Origin: a virus
Length of the DNA stretch: 25,698 nt
Direction: 5' to 3' (one strand)
IMG/VR virus record: IMGVR_UViG_3300028027_000216
Location: 1-25,698 of that record
The position numbers and the translations under genes were made by a program. A model generated the notes under the pieces. That model was given only the letters and a program-made list of their open reading frames with translations. It did not search any database and was not told where the DNA came from. Of this stretch, positions 17,614 through 22,192 are shown one piece after another (position 1 is the first letter of the stretch; each line of letters begins with the position of its first letter).

Positions 17614-17876
17614 TCTGGTAGCCAAGCGGACAAGTGGTGTTGGTCTGCAATTGCGTGTGCGGGTGCAGTAGTTTTATTTTTATAGAATACGCCTTCAGGC
17701 AATTCAATTTCAGTATCGCCATCGCCTGCGTGAATTGCATCTATTGCGTCAATGCAAGGTTGCACCATAGTAAGTGGAACGGGCGGGTAGTGATTACCCT
17801 GTAAGTGATAACCGATAGCCTGTTCAAGCGATAGGTCAAAGTTAGTTGCTAAGTCAATTGCTGTATTGTTTCCCAT
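17604..17876 (-). CDS. Hypothetical protein (90 aa)
   Basis: The frame is open from 17924, but ATG 17876 overlaps the preceding stop exactly as TAATG and is the likely start: MGNNTAIDLATNFDLSLEQAIGYHLQGNHYPPVP... MVQPCIDAIDAIHAGDGDTEIELPEGVFYKNKTTAPAHAIADQHHL. The block SLEQAIGYHLQGNHYPPVP...C..AI is seen in many small actinophage proteins whose role is unknown. It is soluble, with no metal motif. Confidence 0.78.
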   Translation of the reverse strand: MGNNTAIDLATNFDLSLEQAIGYHLQGNHYPPVPLTMVQPCIDAIDAIHAGDGDTEIELPEGVFYKNKTTAPAHAIADQHHLSAWLPEWD

Positions 17877-18091
17877 TATCGTGTTACCACTCTTCCATCT
17901 CGATAGAATATTTTTGTATAGCATTTACCTGTATTGGTATAAATATTTACTGTTGAATACTCGTTAGCCATTCCCCAGTCTGTAAAACTGAAGAAAGATT
18001 TCCAAGCGTCAAATTCGCTTTCATAGCGTTGCTTCCAATGAGGACTTTCCTCATAGTCATACTGACAAGATACTAGATACTCATAGTCCAT
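17876..18091 (-). CDS. Hypothetical protein (71 aa)
   Basis: ATG 18091 has a good ribosome site (GAAGGAGCATAACT) and lies 2 bases after the previous stop; the longer reading from 18199 runs through the previous gene and is rejected. The product MDYEYLVSCQYDYEESPHWKQRYESEFDAWKSFFSFTD... YSTVNIYTNTGKCYTKIFYRDGRVVTR is rich in Tyr and Trp, alpha then beta. No family recognised. Confidence 0.77.
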   Translation of the reverse strand: MDYEYLVSCQYDYEESPHWKQRYESEFDAWKSFFSFTDWGMANEYSTVNIYTNTGKCYTKIFYRDGRVVTR

Positions 18092-18093
18092 AG

Positions 18094-18234
18094 TTATGCT
18101 CCTTCGGGTGTTGTAAATAATTTTACCTCTTGGCACTGACAAGTTTCGACATCGTAGTCTAACTCGTTGCCCCAGAAAATAAGTCCTTCTCCGTGGCATT
18201 CATCGCAAGCAAATCGCATTACTGAGTTTATCAT
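18094..18234 (-). CDS. Zinc-finger-like microprotein with a DnaJ-type CxxCxGxG motif (46 aa)
   Basis: ATG 18234 overlaps the preceding stop (TAATG); a second ATG (18219) is possible. The product MINSVMRFACDECHGEGLIFWGNELDY... ETCQCQEVKLFTTPEGA contains CDECHGEG, the repeat unit of DnaJ central zinc fingers, and a second pair CQC. One DnaJ repeat alone cannot form the usual double site, but CxxC plus CxC could hold one zinc. With phage Hsp20 and GroES-like genes present, a chaperone-interfering role is possible but unproven. Confidence 0.7.
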   Translation of the reverse strand: MINSVMRFACDECHGEGLIFWGNELDYDVETCQCQEVKLFTTPEGA

Positions 18235-18356
18235 TAGATAGCACCTTCCTGAAATAATCCAATTTCAATGTCTAATAATTCTGCGGGTGTGGCTTCGGAT
18301 AAATCTACCCAGCCCGCACCTTCATTATCTATTCTAAAGATTTCAATATATCCCAT
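18234..18356 (-). CDS. Small acidic protein (40 aa)
   Basis: The ATG at 18356 follows the previous stop by 2 bases. The product MGYIEIFRIDNEGAGWVDLSEATPAELLDIEIGLFQEGAI is a strand-strand-helix miniature with strongly acidic charge. It resembles the other MGY-starting microprotein at 20334 (MGYVKSLELEYYLADEPKDEL) only in the first residues. No family. Support is from coupling (TAATG) on the downstream side. Confidence 0.68.
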   Translation of the reverse strand: MGYIEIFRIDNEGAGWVDLSEATPAELLDIEIGLFQEGAI

Positions 18357-18358
18357 TA

Positions 18359-18568
18359 TTATTCACCGACTTTCACGGCAATAGTCGCATACTTAGTGCG
18401 GATACTACCTTTATGATTTACGCCGATTAGATAGGCTTCGGTATTTTCTCCATACCAAATACCTTCACGCTTTTCAGCAGAGATAATTTCACCCTCAAAG
18501 TGGCGAGAGTTAGAGCGGTATGTCTTGCCGATTAGCAAGTTTTCGATTGTGTATAGTTTAGTAGCCAT
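18359..18568 (-). CDS. SH3-like protein (69 aa), third paralogue
   Basis: First gene of the 18568-17479 unit. GTG 18577 is also in frame, but ATG 18568 is better spaced from AGAAGG. The product MATKLYTIENLLIGKTYRSNSRHFEGEIISAEKREGIWYGENTEAYLIGV... TIAVKVGE is all-beta and shares the order IGKTY-[TS]...S..[FV]EG.I with the 16313 and 17127 products. Two TGTCAG-box promoters lie in tandem upstream. Confidence 0.75.
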   Translation of the reverse strand: MATKLYTIENLLIGKTYRSNSRHFEGEIISAEKREGIWYGENTEAYLIGVNHKGSIRTKYATIAVKVGE

Positions 18569-18602
18569 TAGTGGCACCTTCTTTCATTTTGTTGTTGATA
18601 CA

Positions 18603-18624
18603 AGTCTATCATTTACTACTGACA
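18603..18624 (-). promoter_or_regulatory. TGTCAG-box promoter, proximal, of the 18568 unit
   Basis: Minus strand TGTCAG (18624-18619), 10 bases, TGA-TAGACT (18608-18603). Confidence 0.65.
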
Positions 18625-18678
18625 TTTCAGGGAAGCCACGCCGTAAATCATAAACTATTTTGTTTTTCTTACTATGTA

Positions 18679-18700
18679 AGTCTAGCAGAACGGACTGACA
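18679..18700 (-). promoter_or_regulatory. TGTCAG-box promoter, distal, of the 18568 unit
   Basis: Minus strand TGTCAG (18700-18695), 10 bases, TGC-TAGACT (18684-18679); it repeats the proximal site 76 bases away. Confidence 0.65.
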
Positions 18701-18748
18701 TTTTCACATTACTAGCCAGTAAATCCAAATAATGAGACGCTCAAGCCG

Positions 18749-18764
18749 TGTGATAAATATCACA
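18749..18764. promoter_or_regulatory. CRP/GlxR-like site, exact
   Basis: TGTGA-TAAATA-TCACA, between the DnaA-box-like site and the distal promoter. Confidence 0.6.
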
Positions 18765-18776
18765 AAAATTTCCAGG

Positions 18777-18785
18777 TTATCCACA
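18777..18785 (+). promoter_or_regulatory. DnaA-box-like TTATCCACA
   Basis: Exact match; a near copy TTATCCCCA follows at 18799-18807. Confidence 0.4.
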
Positions 18786-18808
18786 GACACACCGTAAGTT
18801 ATCCCCAG

Positions 18809-18841
18809 ACACGCCCGAGTGCGAGGCGCTGTCGGGCGTGT
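18809..18841. repeat. 10-bp GC-rich hairpin
   Basis: ACACGCCCGA (18809-18818) pairs perfectly with TCGGGCGTGT (18832-18841). The left arm sequence recurs in the gaps at about 19924 and 20759. It could end transcription of the 19507-18895 unit. Confidence 0.6.
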
Positions 18842-18859
18842 TGCATTTAGTTGAAAGCT

Positions 18860-18884
18860 TGAGCAGTTTTAGATCGTGCTCAGG
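18860..18884 (-). repeat. 3'-UTR hairpin element, copy after the 18895 gene
   Basis: Minus strand CCTGAGCACGATCTAAAACT then GCTCA, 10 bases after the stop at 18895. One stem change (A to C in the left arm side of the loop) leaves the pairing intact. Confidence 0.65.
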
Positions 18885-18894
18885 ATTTTATTTT

Positions 18895-19110
18895 TTATTT
18901 TAGCAGAGCGTGTAATTCTGGCAGTTGACAAATTTCTTTTACACCGCAAGCATTTTGAAATTTTGCAAAATCAAAATTAGGATTATCAGCAGAAAACATT
19001 TCACCAAATTCAAAAACCAAATCTTCAAAAGTAAATTGGTCAATCAAATCTGAAAAAGATTCTAAGACATTTGAAACTTCAATAAAAGTTTTACGAGTAT
19101 AACGAGACAT
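18895..19110 (-). CDS. Hypothetical protein (71 aa)
   Basis: MSRYTRKTFIEVSNVLESFSDLIDQFTFEDLVFEFGEMFSADNPNFDFAKFQNACGVKEICQLPELHALLK: helical, acidic and Phe-rich, in the style of small phage inhibitors, but no family is recognised. The ATG overlaps the preceding stop by one base (TAATG at 19110). It is last in the 19507-18895 unit and followed by the conserved 3' hairpin. Confidence 0.77.
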   Translation of the reverse strand: MSRYTRKTFIEVSNVLESFSDLIDQFTFEDLVFEFGEMFSADNPNFDFAKFQNACGVKEICQLPELHALLK

Positions 19111-19322
19111 TAATTTTTACCCCATTTCAAAGTAGCATAAGAATTATTTTTATTTATTTCTTGCATTGCATTTAGAGAGTCAATAGAACCAATAAAACTT
19201 TCAGCAAAAAGTTTTTGAATAAAACTTTCAGGCATTGTTGCAAGAGCAGAAATTACATAGTCGGGAGCCTTGTGCTCGTCAATCTCTGCAATTAGATTTA
19301 CAGTGTGTGAAATTGTTATCAT
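19110..19322 (-). CDS. Hypothetical protein (70 aa)
   Basis: The frame is open from 19373, but ATG 19322 fits the TAATG overlap with the preceding stop: MITISHTVNLIAEIDEHKAPDYVISALATMPESFIQKLFAESFIGSIDSLNAMQEINKNNSYATLKWGKN. It looks like a beta-alpha-alpha protein. No family is recognised. Coupled on both sides. Confidence 0.76.
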   Translation of the reverse strand: MITISHTVNLIAEIDEHKAPDYVISALATMPESFIQKLFAESFIGSIDSLNAMQEINKNNSYATLKWGKN

Positions 19323-19507
19323 TACTTTACCGCCTTTCCTTTTAGAACACCACGAACACCGAGCAAGTCGCAATCGAACTTGACGGAAATACCAACAGGG
19401 AGTTGTGTTGGATAAGTGTTGATGAATTGAGCAACCGCACCCTTAGAAGGAAGGTTGATTTTTGATACTGAACCTGAGAAGGTTTCTAGTCTGATAGTGT
19501 AAGTCAT
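19322..19507 (-). CDS. Hypothetical beta-rich protein (61 aa)
   Basis: MTYTIRLETFSGSVSKINLPSKGAVAQFINTYPTQLPVGISVKFDCDLLGVRGVLKGKAVK. First gene of its unit, preceded by AGAAAGGTGGTCAGAA, a leader almost identical to that of the 19760 gene (AGAAAGGTGGTCAAA), behind a TGTCAG-box promoter at 19544-19565. Function unknown. Confidence 0.76.
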   Translation of the reverse strand: MTYTIRLETFSGSVSKINLPSKGAVAQFINTYPTQLPVGISVKFDCDLLGVRGVLKGKAVK

Positions 19508-19543
19508 TTCTGACCACCTTTCTGTTGTTTGTTTATAGGAATA

Positions 19544-19565
19544 AGTCTAGCATAGGGGGCTGACA
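19544..19565 (-). promoter_or_regulatory. TGTCAG-box promoter of the 19507 unit
   Basis: Minus strand TGTCAG (19565-19560), 10 bases, TGC-TAGACT (19549-19544). Confidence 0.65.
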
Positions 19566-19593
19566 TTTTGAGGCATTTAGCCCCAAAAGTCGG

Positions 19594-19609
19594 TGTGAGA
19601 TACCTCACA
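19594..19609. promoter_or_regulatory. CRP/GlxR-like site, exact, overlapping a stop codon
   Basis: TGTGA-GATACC-TCACA. The right arm contains the TGA stop of the 19605 gene, about 50 bases upstream of the 19544 promoter. Confidence 0.6.
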
Positions 19610-19760
19610 GGCAGTTGATACAATTACAACCTTTAGAGGAGAAGAGATACTTTAGCAATTCCTTGCGAGTATAAGCATCTAATCCATAAGAGGATTTTAC
19701 TCCGCCATTATGGTATTCGTGAACGATAGTAGAGAATAGAGTTTCATTTAGTGTAGTCAT
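19605..19760 (-). CDS. Hypothetical protein with C-terminal CxCxxC (51 aa)
   Basis: MTTLNETLFSTIVHEYHNGGVKSSYGLDAYTRKELLKYLFSSKGCNCINCL: a helical body ending in a Cys triplet that could bind metal or be lipid- or redox-modified. It has its own promoter (19796-19817, TATAAT), ribosome site AAAGAAAGG, and a leader that nearly copies the 19507 gene's leader. Too short to assign. Confidence 0.72.
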   Translation of the reverse strand: MTTLNETLFSTIVHEYHNGGVKSSYGLDAYTRKELLKYLFSSKGCNCINCL

Positions 19761-19795
19761 TTTGACCACCTTTCTTTTGTTTGTTTATACTAGTA

Positions 19796-19817
19796 ATTAT
19801 AGCAGGGGGGTCTGACA
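19796..19817 (-). promoter_or_regulatory. TGTCAG-box promoter with consensus -10
   Basis: Minus strand TGTCAG (19817-19812), 10 bases, extended -10 TGC-TATAAT (19801-19796): the copy that best identifies the TAGACT hexamer of the others as a -10. Confidence 0.75.
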
Positions 19818-19856
19818 TCTACTGACCAGTAATCGGTCAAATCGGACATTTTGAAA

Positions 19857-19872
19857 TGTGATTAGAATCACA
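19857..19872. promoter_or_regulatory. CRP/GlxR-like site, exact
   Basis: TGTGA-TTAGAA-TCACA upstream of the 19796 promoter; a second, one-mismatch copy (TGTGT-TCATAA-TCACA) lies at 19899-19914. Confidence 0.6.
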
Positions 19873-19985
19873 TTAGCTTTTTACGCTCAAAATTCTAGTG
19901 TGTTCATAATCACACCTGTAAAGACACGCCCGAGTGCGCCTCGATTTTTTTATGTTTGTCAAGTGCAACACGCAATTGTTTTTAT

Positions 19986-20087
19986 TTATTTATAATCAAA
20001 AAACATTTCTGCTAACAATTCTAATTCTTCTTTTGTTAAGTGATCCAATTCAATCGCTTTTTCAAAACCAAAAATATCTTTTTCCAT
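19986..20087 (-). CDS. Small acidic helical protein (33 aa)
   Basis: MEKDIFGFEKAIELDHLTKEELELLAEMFFDYK, behind an excellent ribosome site (GAGGAGAAAT, also the last codons of the upstream gene). Probably two short helices; similar in style to small anti-host factors. Last gene of the 20617-19986 unit. Too short for a family call. Confidence 0.65.
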   Translation of the reverse strand: MEKDIFGFEKAIELDHLTKEELELLAEMFFDYK

Positions 20088-20089
20088 TT

Positions 20090-20230
20090 TTATTTCTCCT
20101 CTATATCTGCAACATAAACATCACTACGGCGGATTCCACCATATTCTAAATTAGAATCAAACATTGAAATAGCAGAGTCATAGTCTTCTGCTTCAACATT
20201 TATAAAACATGTAAATTCAAATAGTGGCAT
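20090..20230 (-). CDS. Small acidic protein (46 aa)
   Basis: MPLFEFTCFINVEAEDYDSAISMFDSNLEYGGIRRSDVYVADIEEK: a beta-alpha-beta pattern resembling half of a ferredoxin-like fold (FTCFINVEAEDYDSAISMF). Two bases separate it from the next coding region; ribosome site GGGAGATAT. No assigned function. Confidence 0.68.
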   Translation of the reverse strand: MPLFEFTCFINVEAEDYDSAISMFDSNLEYGGIRRSDVYVADIEEK

Positions 20231-20232
20231 TA

Positions 20233-20337
20233 TTATATCTCCCAACAATTAGAGCAGAGGGCAGAAATAAATTCTGCATCCTCTTCGGACATTTCCATTA
20301 CAAATTCATCGCAACCTTTACAAAATAAATCTTTCAT
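20233..20337 (-). CDS. Zinc-ribbon microprotein (34 aa)
   Basis: MKDLFCKGCDEFVMEMSEEDAEFISALCSNCWEI has two CxxC pairs (Cys6/Cys9 and Cys28/Cys31) framing an acidic helix: a minimal four-cysteine zinc ribbon. Its ATG overlaps the previous stop (ATGA), with ribosome site AAAGGAG in the previous gene's last codons. Function unknown. Confidence 0.7.
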   Translation of the reverse strand: MKDLFCKGCDEFVMEMSEEDAEFISALCSNCWEI

Positions 20338-20441
20338 TTATATTCTCCTTTCGAGATAAGTTCATCTAGCATTGTTGCTAGTTCATCTTTTGGCTCGTCT
20401 GCCAAATAGTATTCTAATTCTAAAGATTTTACATATCCCAT
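20334..20441 (-). CDS. Small acidic protein (35 aa)
   Basis: MGYVKSLELEYYLADEPKDELATMLDELISKGEYK. Coupled upstream by TAATG and downstream by ATGA. Helical and acidic; no family. Evidence is the exact packing in the operon and the ribosome site it carries for the next gene. Confidence 0.66.
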   Translation of the reverse strand: MGYVKSLELEYYLADEPKDELATMLDELISKGEYK

Positions 20442-20617
20442 TATTTAGAAACCTTCCAATCTCTCCACATCGGGAGTCTTTCAGGGTCGGTATCATCATA
20501 CCAACGCTCAATGTTATTTTCGCAAACTTCACAAAATGTGAATTGCTCATCTCCTACCATAGAGATAGCAGGCTTGAATGGAGTGTGCTCTTTGCACATT
20601 GTAATTGTTGAATTCAT
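20441..20617 (-). CDS. Zinc-finger-like small protein (58 aa)
   Basis: MNSTITMCKEHTPFKPAISMVGDEQFTFCEVCENNIERWYDD... WRDWKVSK: Cys8 and His12 plus Cys29/Cys32 (CEVC) make a plausible C-H-C-C zinc site, followed by a Trp-rich tail. It begins with the shared initiation cassette GGAATTC-AA-ATGAATTC. First gene of the 20617-19986 unit, behind the promoter at 20668-20689. Confidence 0.74.
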   Translation of the reverse strand: MNSTITMCKEHTPFKPAISMVGDEQFTFCEVCENNIERWYDDTDPERLPMWRDWKVSK

Positions 20618-20667
20618 TTGAATTCCTTTCTAGTTTAAGGACTTTCCTTAACTTTCTTTATGACTTT

Positions 20668-20689
20668 AGTCTAACATAGACCACTGACA
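20668..20689 (-). promoter_or_regulatory. TGTCAG-box promoter of the 20617 unit
   Basis: Minus strand TGTCAG (20689-20684), 10 bases, TAGACT (20673-20668), here with TGT before the -10. Confidence 0.65.
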
Positions 20690-20727
20690 TTTTGGGGGGT
20701 TACTCGCCAGTATTTTCAAAGTATTTT

Positions 20728-20743
20728 TGTGATTTGCACCACA
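20728..20743. promoter_or_regulatory. CRP/GlxR-like site, one mismatch
   Basis: TGTGA-TTTGCA-CCACA upstream of the 20668 promoter. A TTATCCACA box follows at 20749-20757, then ACACGCCCGA. Confidence 0.5.
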
Positions 20744-20748
20744 TAGAC

Positions 20749-20757
20749 TTATCCACA
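20749..20757 (+). promoter_or_regulatory. DnaA-box-like TTATCCACA
   Basis: Exact match, in the same order relative to the CRP-like and ACACGCCCGA motifs as in the 18777 gap. Confidence 0.4.
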
Positions 20758-20828
20758 GACACGCCCGACGCCGCCTCGAAATTTTTGCGATCTGTCAAGT
20801 CGACACACCGCAAAAACTTTTTTTTATT

Positions 20829-20891
20829 TTAGATTAATAAAAGATAACCAAATAAAGTTACGAGAATTACTAACGCAATTATTTCTTTCAT
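20829..20891 (-). CDS. Possible 20-aa single-span membrane peptide
   Basis: MKEIIALVILVTLFGYLLLI: a charged start followed by 16 hydrophobic residues, stop at TAA. The ATG is 1 base after the stop of the 20893 gene, last in the 21449-20829 unit. The size is like known one-helix micropeptides, but no homologue is recalled. Confidence 0.5.
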   Translation of the reverse strand: MKEIIALVILVTLFGYLLLI

Positions 20892-20892
20892 T

Positions 20893-21051
20893 TTATTTTT
20901 CCAAGCAAGCTTCAAAAAACTTTTCCTCGTTAAATCTTTCGTTATCTTTTTTAAACATATTAGAAAAATCTAATAGCAGACCAGCGGGTGCATTATCGAA
21001 ATGCTTGTTTAGAATTTCGGCGGTGGCGATGTAGTCTTTACGTGTCATCAT
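20893..21051 (-). CDS. Hypothetical protein (52 aa)
   Basis: Two adjacent ATGs (21051, 21048); the first overlaps the preceding stop (TAATG). The product (M)MTRKDYIATAEILNKHFDNAPAGLLLDFSNMFKKDNERFNEEKFFEACLEK is helical with the motif RKDYIATAEIL, common at the start of small actinophage proteins of unknown role. Predicted soluble. Confidence 0.74.
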   Translation of the reverse strand: MMTRKDYIATAEILNKHFDNAPAGLLLDFSNMFKKDNERFNEEKFFEACLEK

Positions 21052-21161
21052 TAGTTTAATCCATTCTCTTTAAGGTCTTTGATTACTGCGATTACTAGGG
21101 GAATAGTTACACCTAGCATAACAAGTTGCACGAGGGTAGTCAATAGGCGATTAGTTGTCAT
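21051..21161 (-). CDS. Single-span membrane peptide (36 aa)
   Basis: MTTNRLLTTLVQLVMLGVTIPLVIAVIKDLKENGLN: one hydrophobic helix (about residues 7-27) with basic start and charged end. Its ATG lies within the 3' end of the upstream gene (11-base overlap) and its stop gives TAATG to the next. Function unknown. Confidence 0.66.
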   Translation of the reverse strand: MTTNRLLTTLVQLVMLGVTIPLVIAVIKDLKENGLN

Positions 21162-21297
21162 TAGTTGTTTTCCATTTCTTGTAAGCCTTGTAACCTGCAA
21201 AGATTACGCCAGCGGTAATAAGTAACTGCCAAGATAGTGCGATATAGCACCATTCTGTGTCAAGCATAAATCCGTAGTTATCTAGTTCGATTGTCAT
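21151..21297 (-). CDS. Small membrane protein (48 aa)
   Basis: MTIELDNYGFMLDTEWCYIALSWQLLITAGVIFAGYKAYKKWKTTNDN: about 17 soluble residues, one membrane span (18-36) and a basic tail, suggesting N-out/C-in topology by the positive-inside rule. Coupled by TAATG to the 21297 gene. No family. Confidence 0.7.
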   Translation of the reverse strand: MTIELDNYGFMLDTEWCYIALSWQLLITAGVIFAGYKAYKKWKTTNDN

Positions 21298-21449
21298 TAG
21301 TTCTGTTCTACCTTTCGCATATGCGCTACAACATTTTTAGAAACCTTTTGTAGTTCGGCTACTGCCTTATTCATTTCATCTGCTGATGAAGCCTTGAAAT
21401 CAACGCCTAATAGTTGAGCGCCGTCCCATAGTGAGTATGTGATTGTCAT
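21297..21449 (-). CDS. Small soluble helical protein (50 aa)
   Basis: MTITYSLWDGAQLLGVDFKASSADEMNKAVAELQKVSKNVVAHMRKVEQN: a short strand then a long amphipathic helix. First gene of the 21449-20829 unit. Its upstream DNA carries TTGACT on the minus strand but no clear -10, so its promoter is not well defined. Confidence 0.72.
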   Translation of the reverse strand: MTITYSLWDGAQLLGVDFKASSADEMNKAVAELQKVSKNVVAHMRKVEQN

Positions 21450-21530
21450 TTACTGTTCTTCTTTCTGTTAGTTTTTATAGTATAAGTTTAATAGTAGGGA
21501 TAGGGAAAAGTCAAGTTTTGATCGTGTGAG

Positions 21531-21743
21531 TTACGCCACACGATTAGCGAATACCCACTTACTTTCGTTAGGGGTAAGGTAGCGGTGAGAGATAAGACCC
21601 TCAGAGGCTACCATATGGACATATGCCATACGGCTAATGTAGTTACCATTAGCAAGGCGGAAGAGTTCATTACTCTTAGTGTTAGAGGAAGCCATAGGGT
21701 GGCTAGGCTCTGTTACTACTGTTAGTGTATTTAGTGAATTCAT
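21531..21743 (-). CDS. Hypothetical protein (70 aa)
   Basis: MNSLNTLTVVTEPSHPMASSNTKSNELFRLANGNYISRMAYVHMVASEGLISHRYLTPNESKWVFANRVA. Starts with the shared cassette AGAAAGGAATTC...ATGAATTC. Soluble, mixed alpha/beta; no family. A promoter with TTGACT, 17-base spacer and TGA-TAGTCT lies at 21863-21891; the 100-base leader between carries a GGTTAG/CTAACC hairpin (21768-21784). Single-gene unit. Confidence 0.73.
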   Translation of the reverse strand: MNSLNTLTVVTEPSHPMASSNTKSNELFRLANGNYISRMAYVHMVASEGLISHRYLTPNESKWVFANRVA

Positions 21744-21767
21744 TTTAGAATTCCTTTCTTTTTATTC

Positions 21768-21784
21768 GGTTAGTATTTCTAACC
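21768..21784. repeat. Hairpin in the leader of the 21743 gene
   Basis: GGTTAG (21768-21773) pairs with CTAACC (21779-21784), loop TATTT; on the plus strand TTTTT follows. CTAGGT-based repeats lie just upstream (about 21795-21830). Confidence 0.45.
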
Positions 21785-21862
21785 TTTTTGCTGACCTAGT
21801 TTATTTGCTCTTTCGGGAGGCTCACCTAGGATTTTCTTTTATTTAGTTTTTCTTATGTAGTA

Positions 21863-21891
21863 AGACTATCAGACCGAACCCTGAAAGTCAA
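21863..21891 (-). promoter_or_regulatory. Promoter of the 21743 gene
   Basis: Minus strand TTGACT (21891-21886), 17-base spacer, extended -10 TGA-TAGTCT (21868-21863). No TGTCAG at the 10-base position, unlike its neighbours. Confidence 0.65.
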
Positions 21892-21897
21892 GGTTAT

Positions 21898-22065
21898 TTA
21901 GTGTGATGTCTCCCACATTTCTTTACACTTGTTAGGGTTATCCCACCAAGGGAAACCCTCGTGATACTGAGCGGGGGCTAGGACTACCTGACCGCAAGGG
22001 CAGAGGTTCATTAGTCCTCTAGGGTAGTCTGATACTGTAGCGAATGGTTCAAATAGTGAATTCAT
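21898..22065 (-). CDS. Small protein with CPC motif (55 aa)
   Basis: ATG 22065 carries the GGAATTC-AAA-ATGAATTC cassette, so the longer reading from 22095 is rejected. The product MNSLFEPFATVSDYPRGLMNLCPCGQVVLAPAQYHEGFPWWDNPNKCKEMWETSH has CPCG and a later Cys/His, suggesting a metal site, and many aromatic residues. Single-gene unit behind a TGTCAG-box promoter (22117-22138). Confidence 0.73.
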   Translation of the reverse strand: MNSLFEPFATVSDYPRGLMNLCPCGQVVLAPAQYHEGFPWWDNPNKCKEMWETSH

Positions 22066-22116
22066 TTTGAATTCCTTTCTTTCTTTGTTAATCACCTTGA
22101 TTAACTTGATACTAGT

Positions 22117-22138
22117 ATCCTATCAGACCCCACTGACA
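22117..22138 (-). promoter_or_regulatory. TGTCAG-box promoter of the 22065 gene
   Basis: Minus strand TGTCAG (22138-22133), 10 bases, TGA-TAGGAT (22122-22117). Confidence 0.65.
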
Positions 22139-22176
22139 TTTTCTACTCAAAAAACGCCCAAATCGGACATTCTGAA

Positions 22177-22192
22177 TGTGATTTACACCACA
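22177..22192. promoter_or_regulatory. CRP/GlxR-like site, one mismatch
   Basis: TGTGA-TTTACA-CCACA upstream of the 22117 promoter, preceded by AATCGGACATT (22161-22171) as in the 19839 gap. Confidence 0.5.

Larger units (their letters stand above)
18569..18894. other. 326-base intergenic cassette with tandem promoters
   Basis: No ORF is supported. Read leftward after the 18895 stop it holds: the 3'-UTR hairpin element (18860-18884), a 10-bp GC-rich hairpin (18809-18841), a TTATCCACA box (18777-18785), a CRP/GlxR-like palindrome (18749-18764) and two TGTCAG-box promoters (18679-18700, 18603-18624). The same set of parts recurs in other leftward gaps. Confidence 0.7.

Noticed and set aside
17614-17740. 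Upstream extension of a minus-strand frame before the 17613 start
   Set aside because: This part runs inside the 17604-17876 gene; only the portion from the ATG at 17613 has a plausible start and packing.
19934-20149. 71-codon plus-strand ORF with hydrophobic product
   Set aside because: Opposite to the coupled microgenes 19986-20230, which have good ribosome sites; the Leu/Phe-rich reading is the reverse of Glu/Lys-rich codons.
16313-20617. Toxin-antitoxin pairs among the small leftward genes
   Set aside because: Many adjacent small coupled genes invite this reading, but none carries a recognisable toxin or antitoxin motif.
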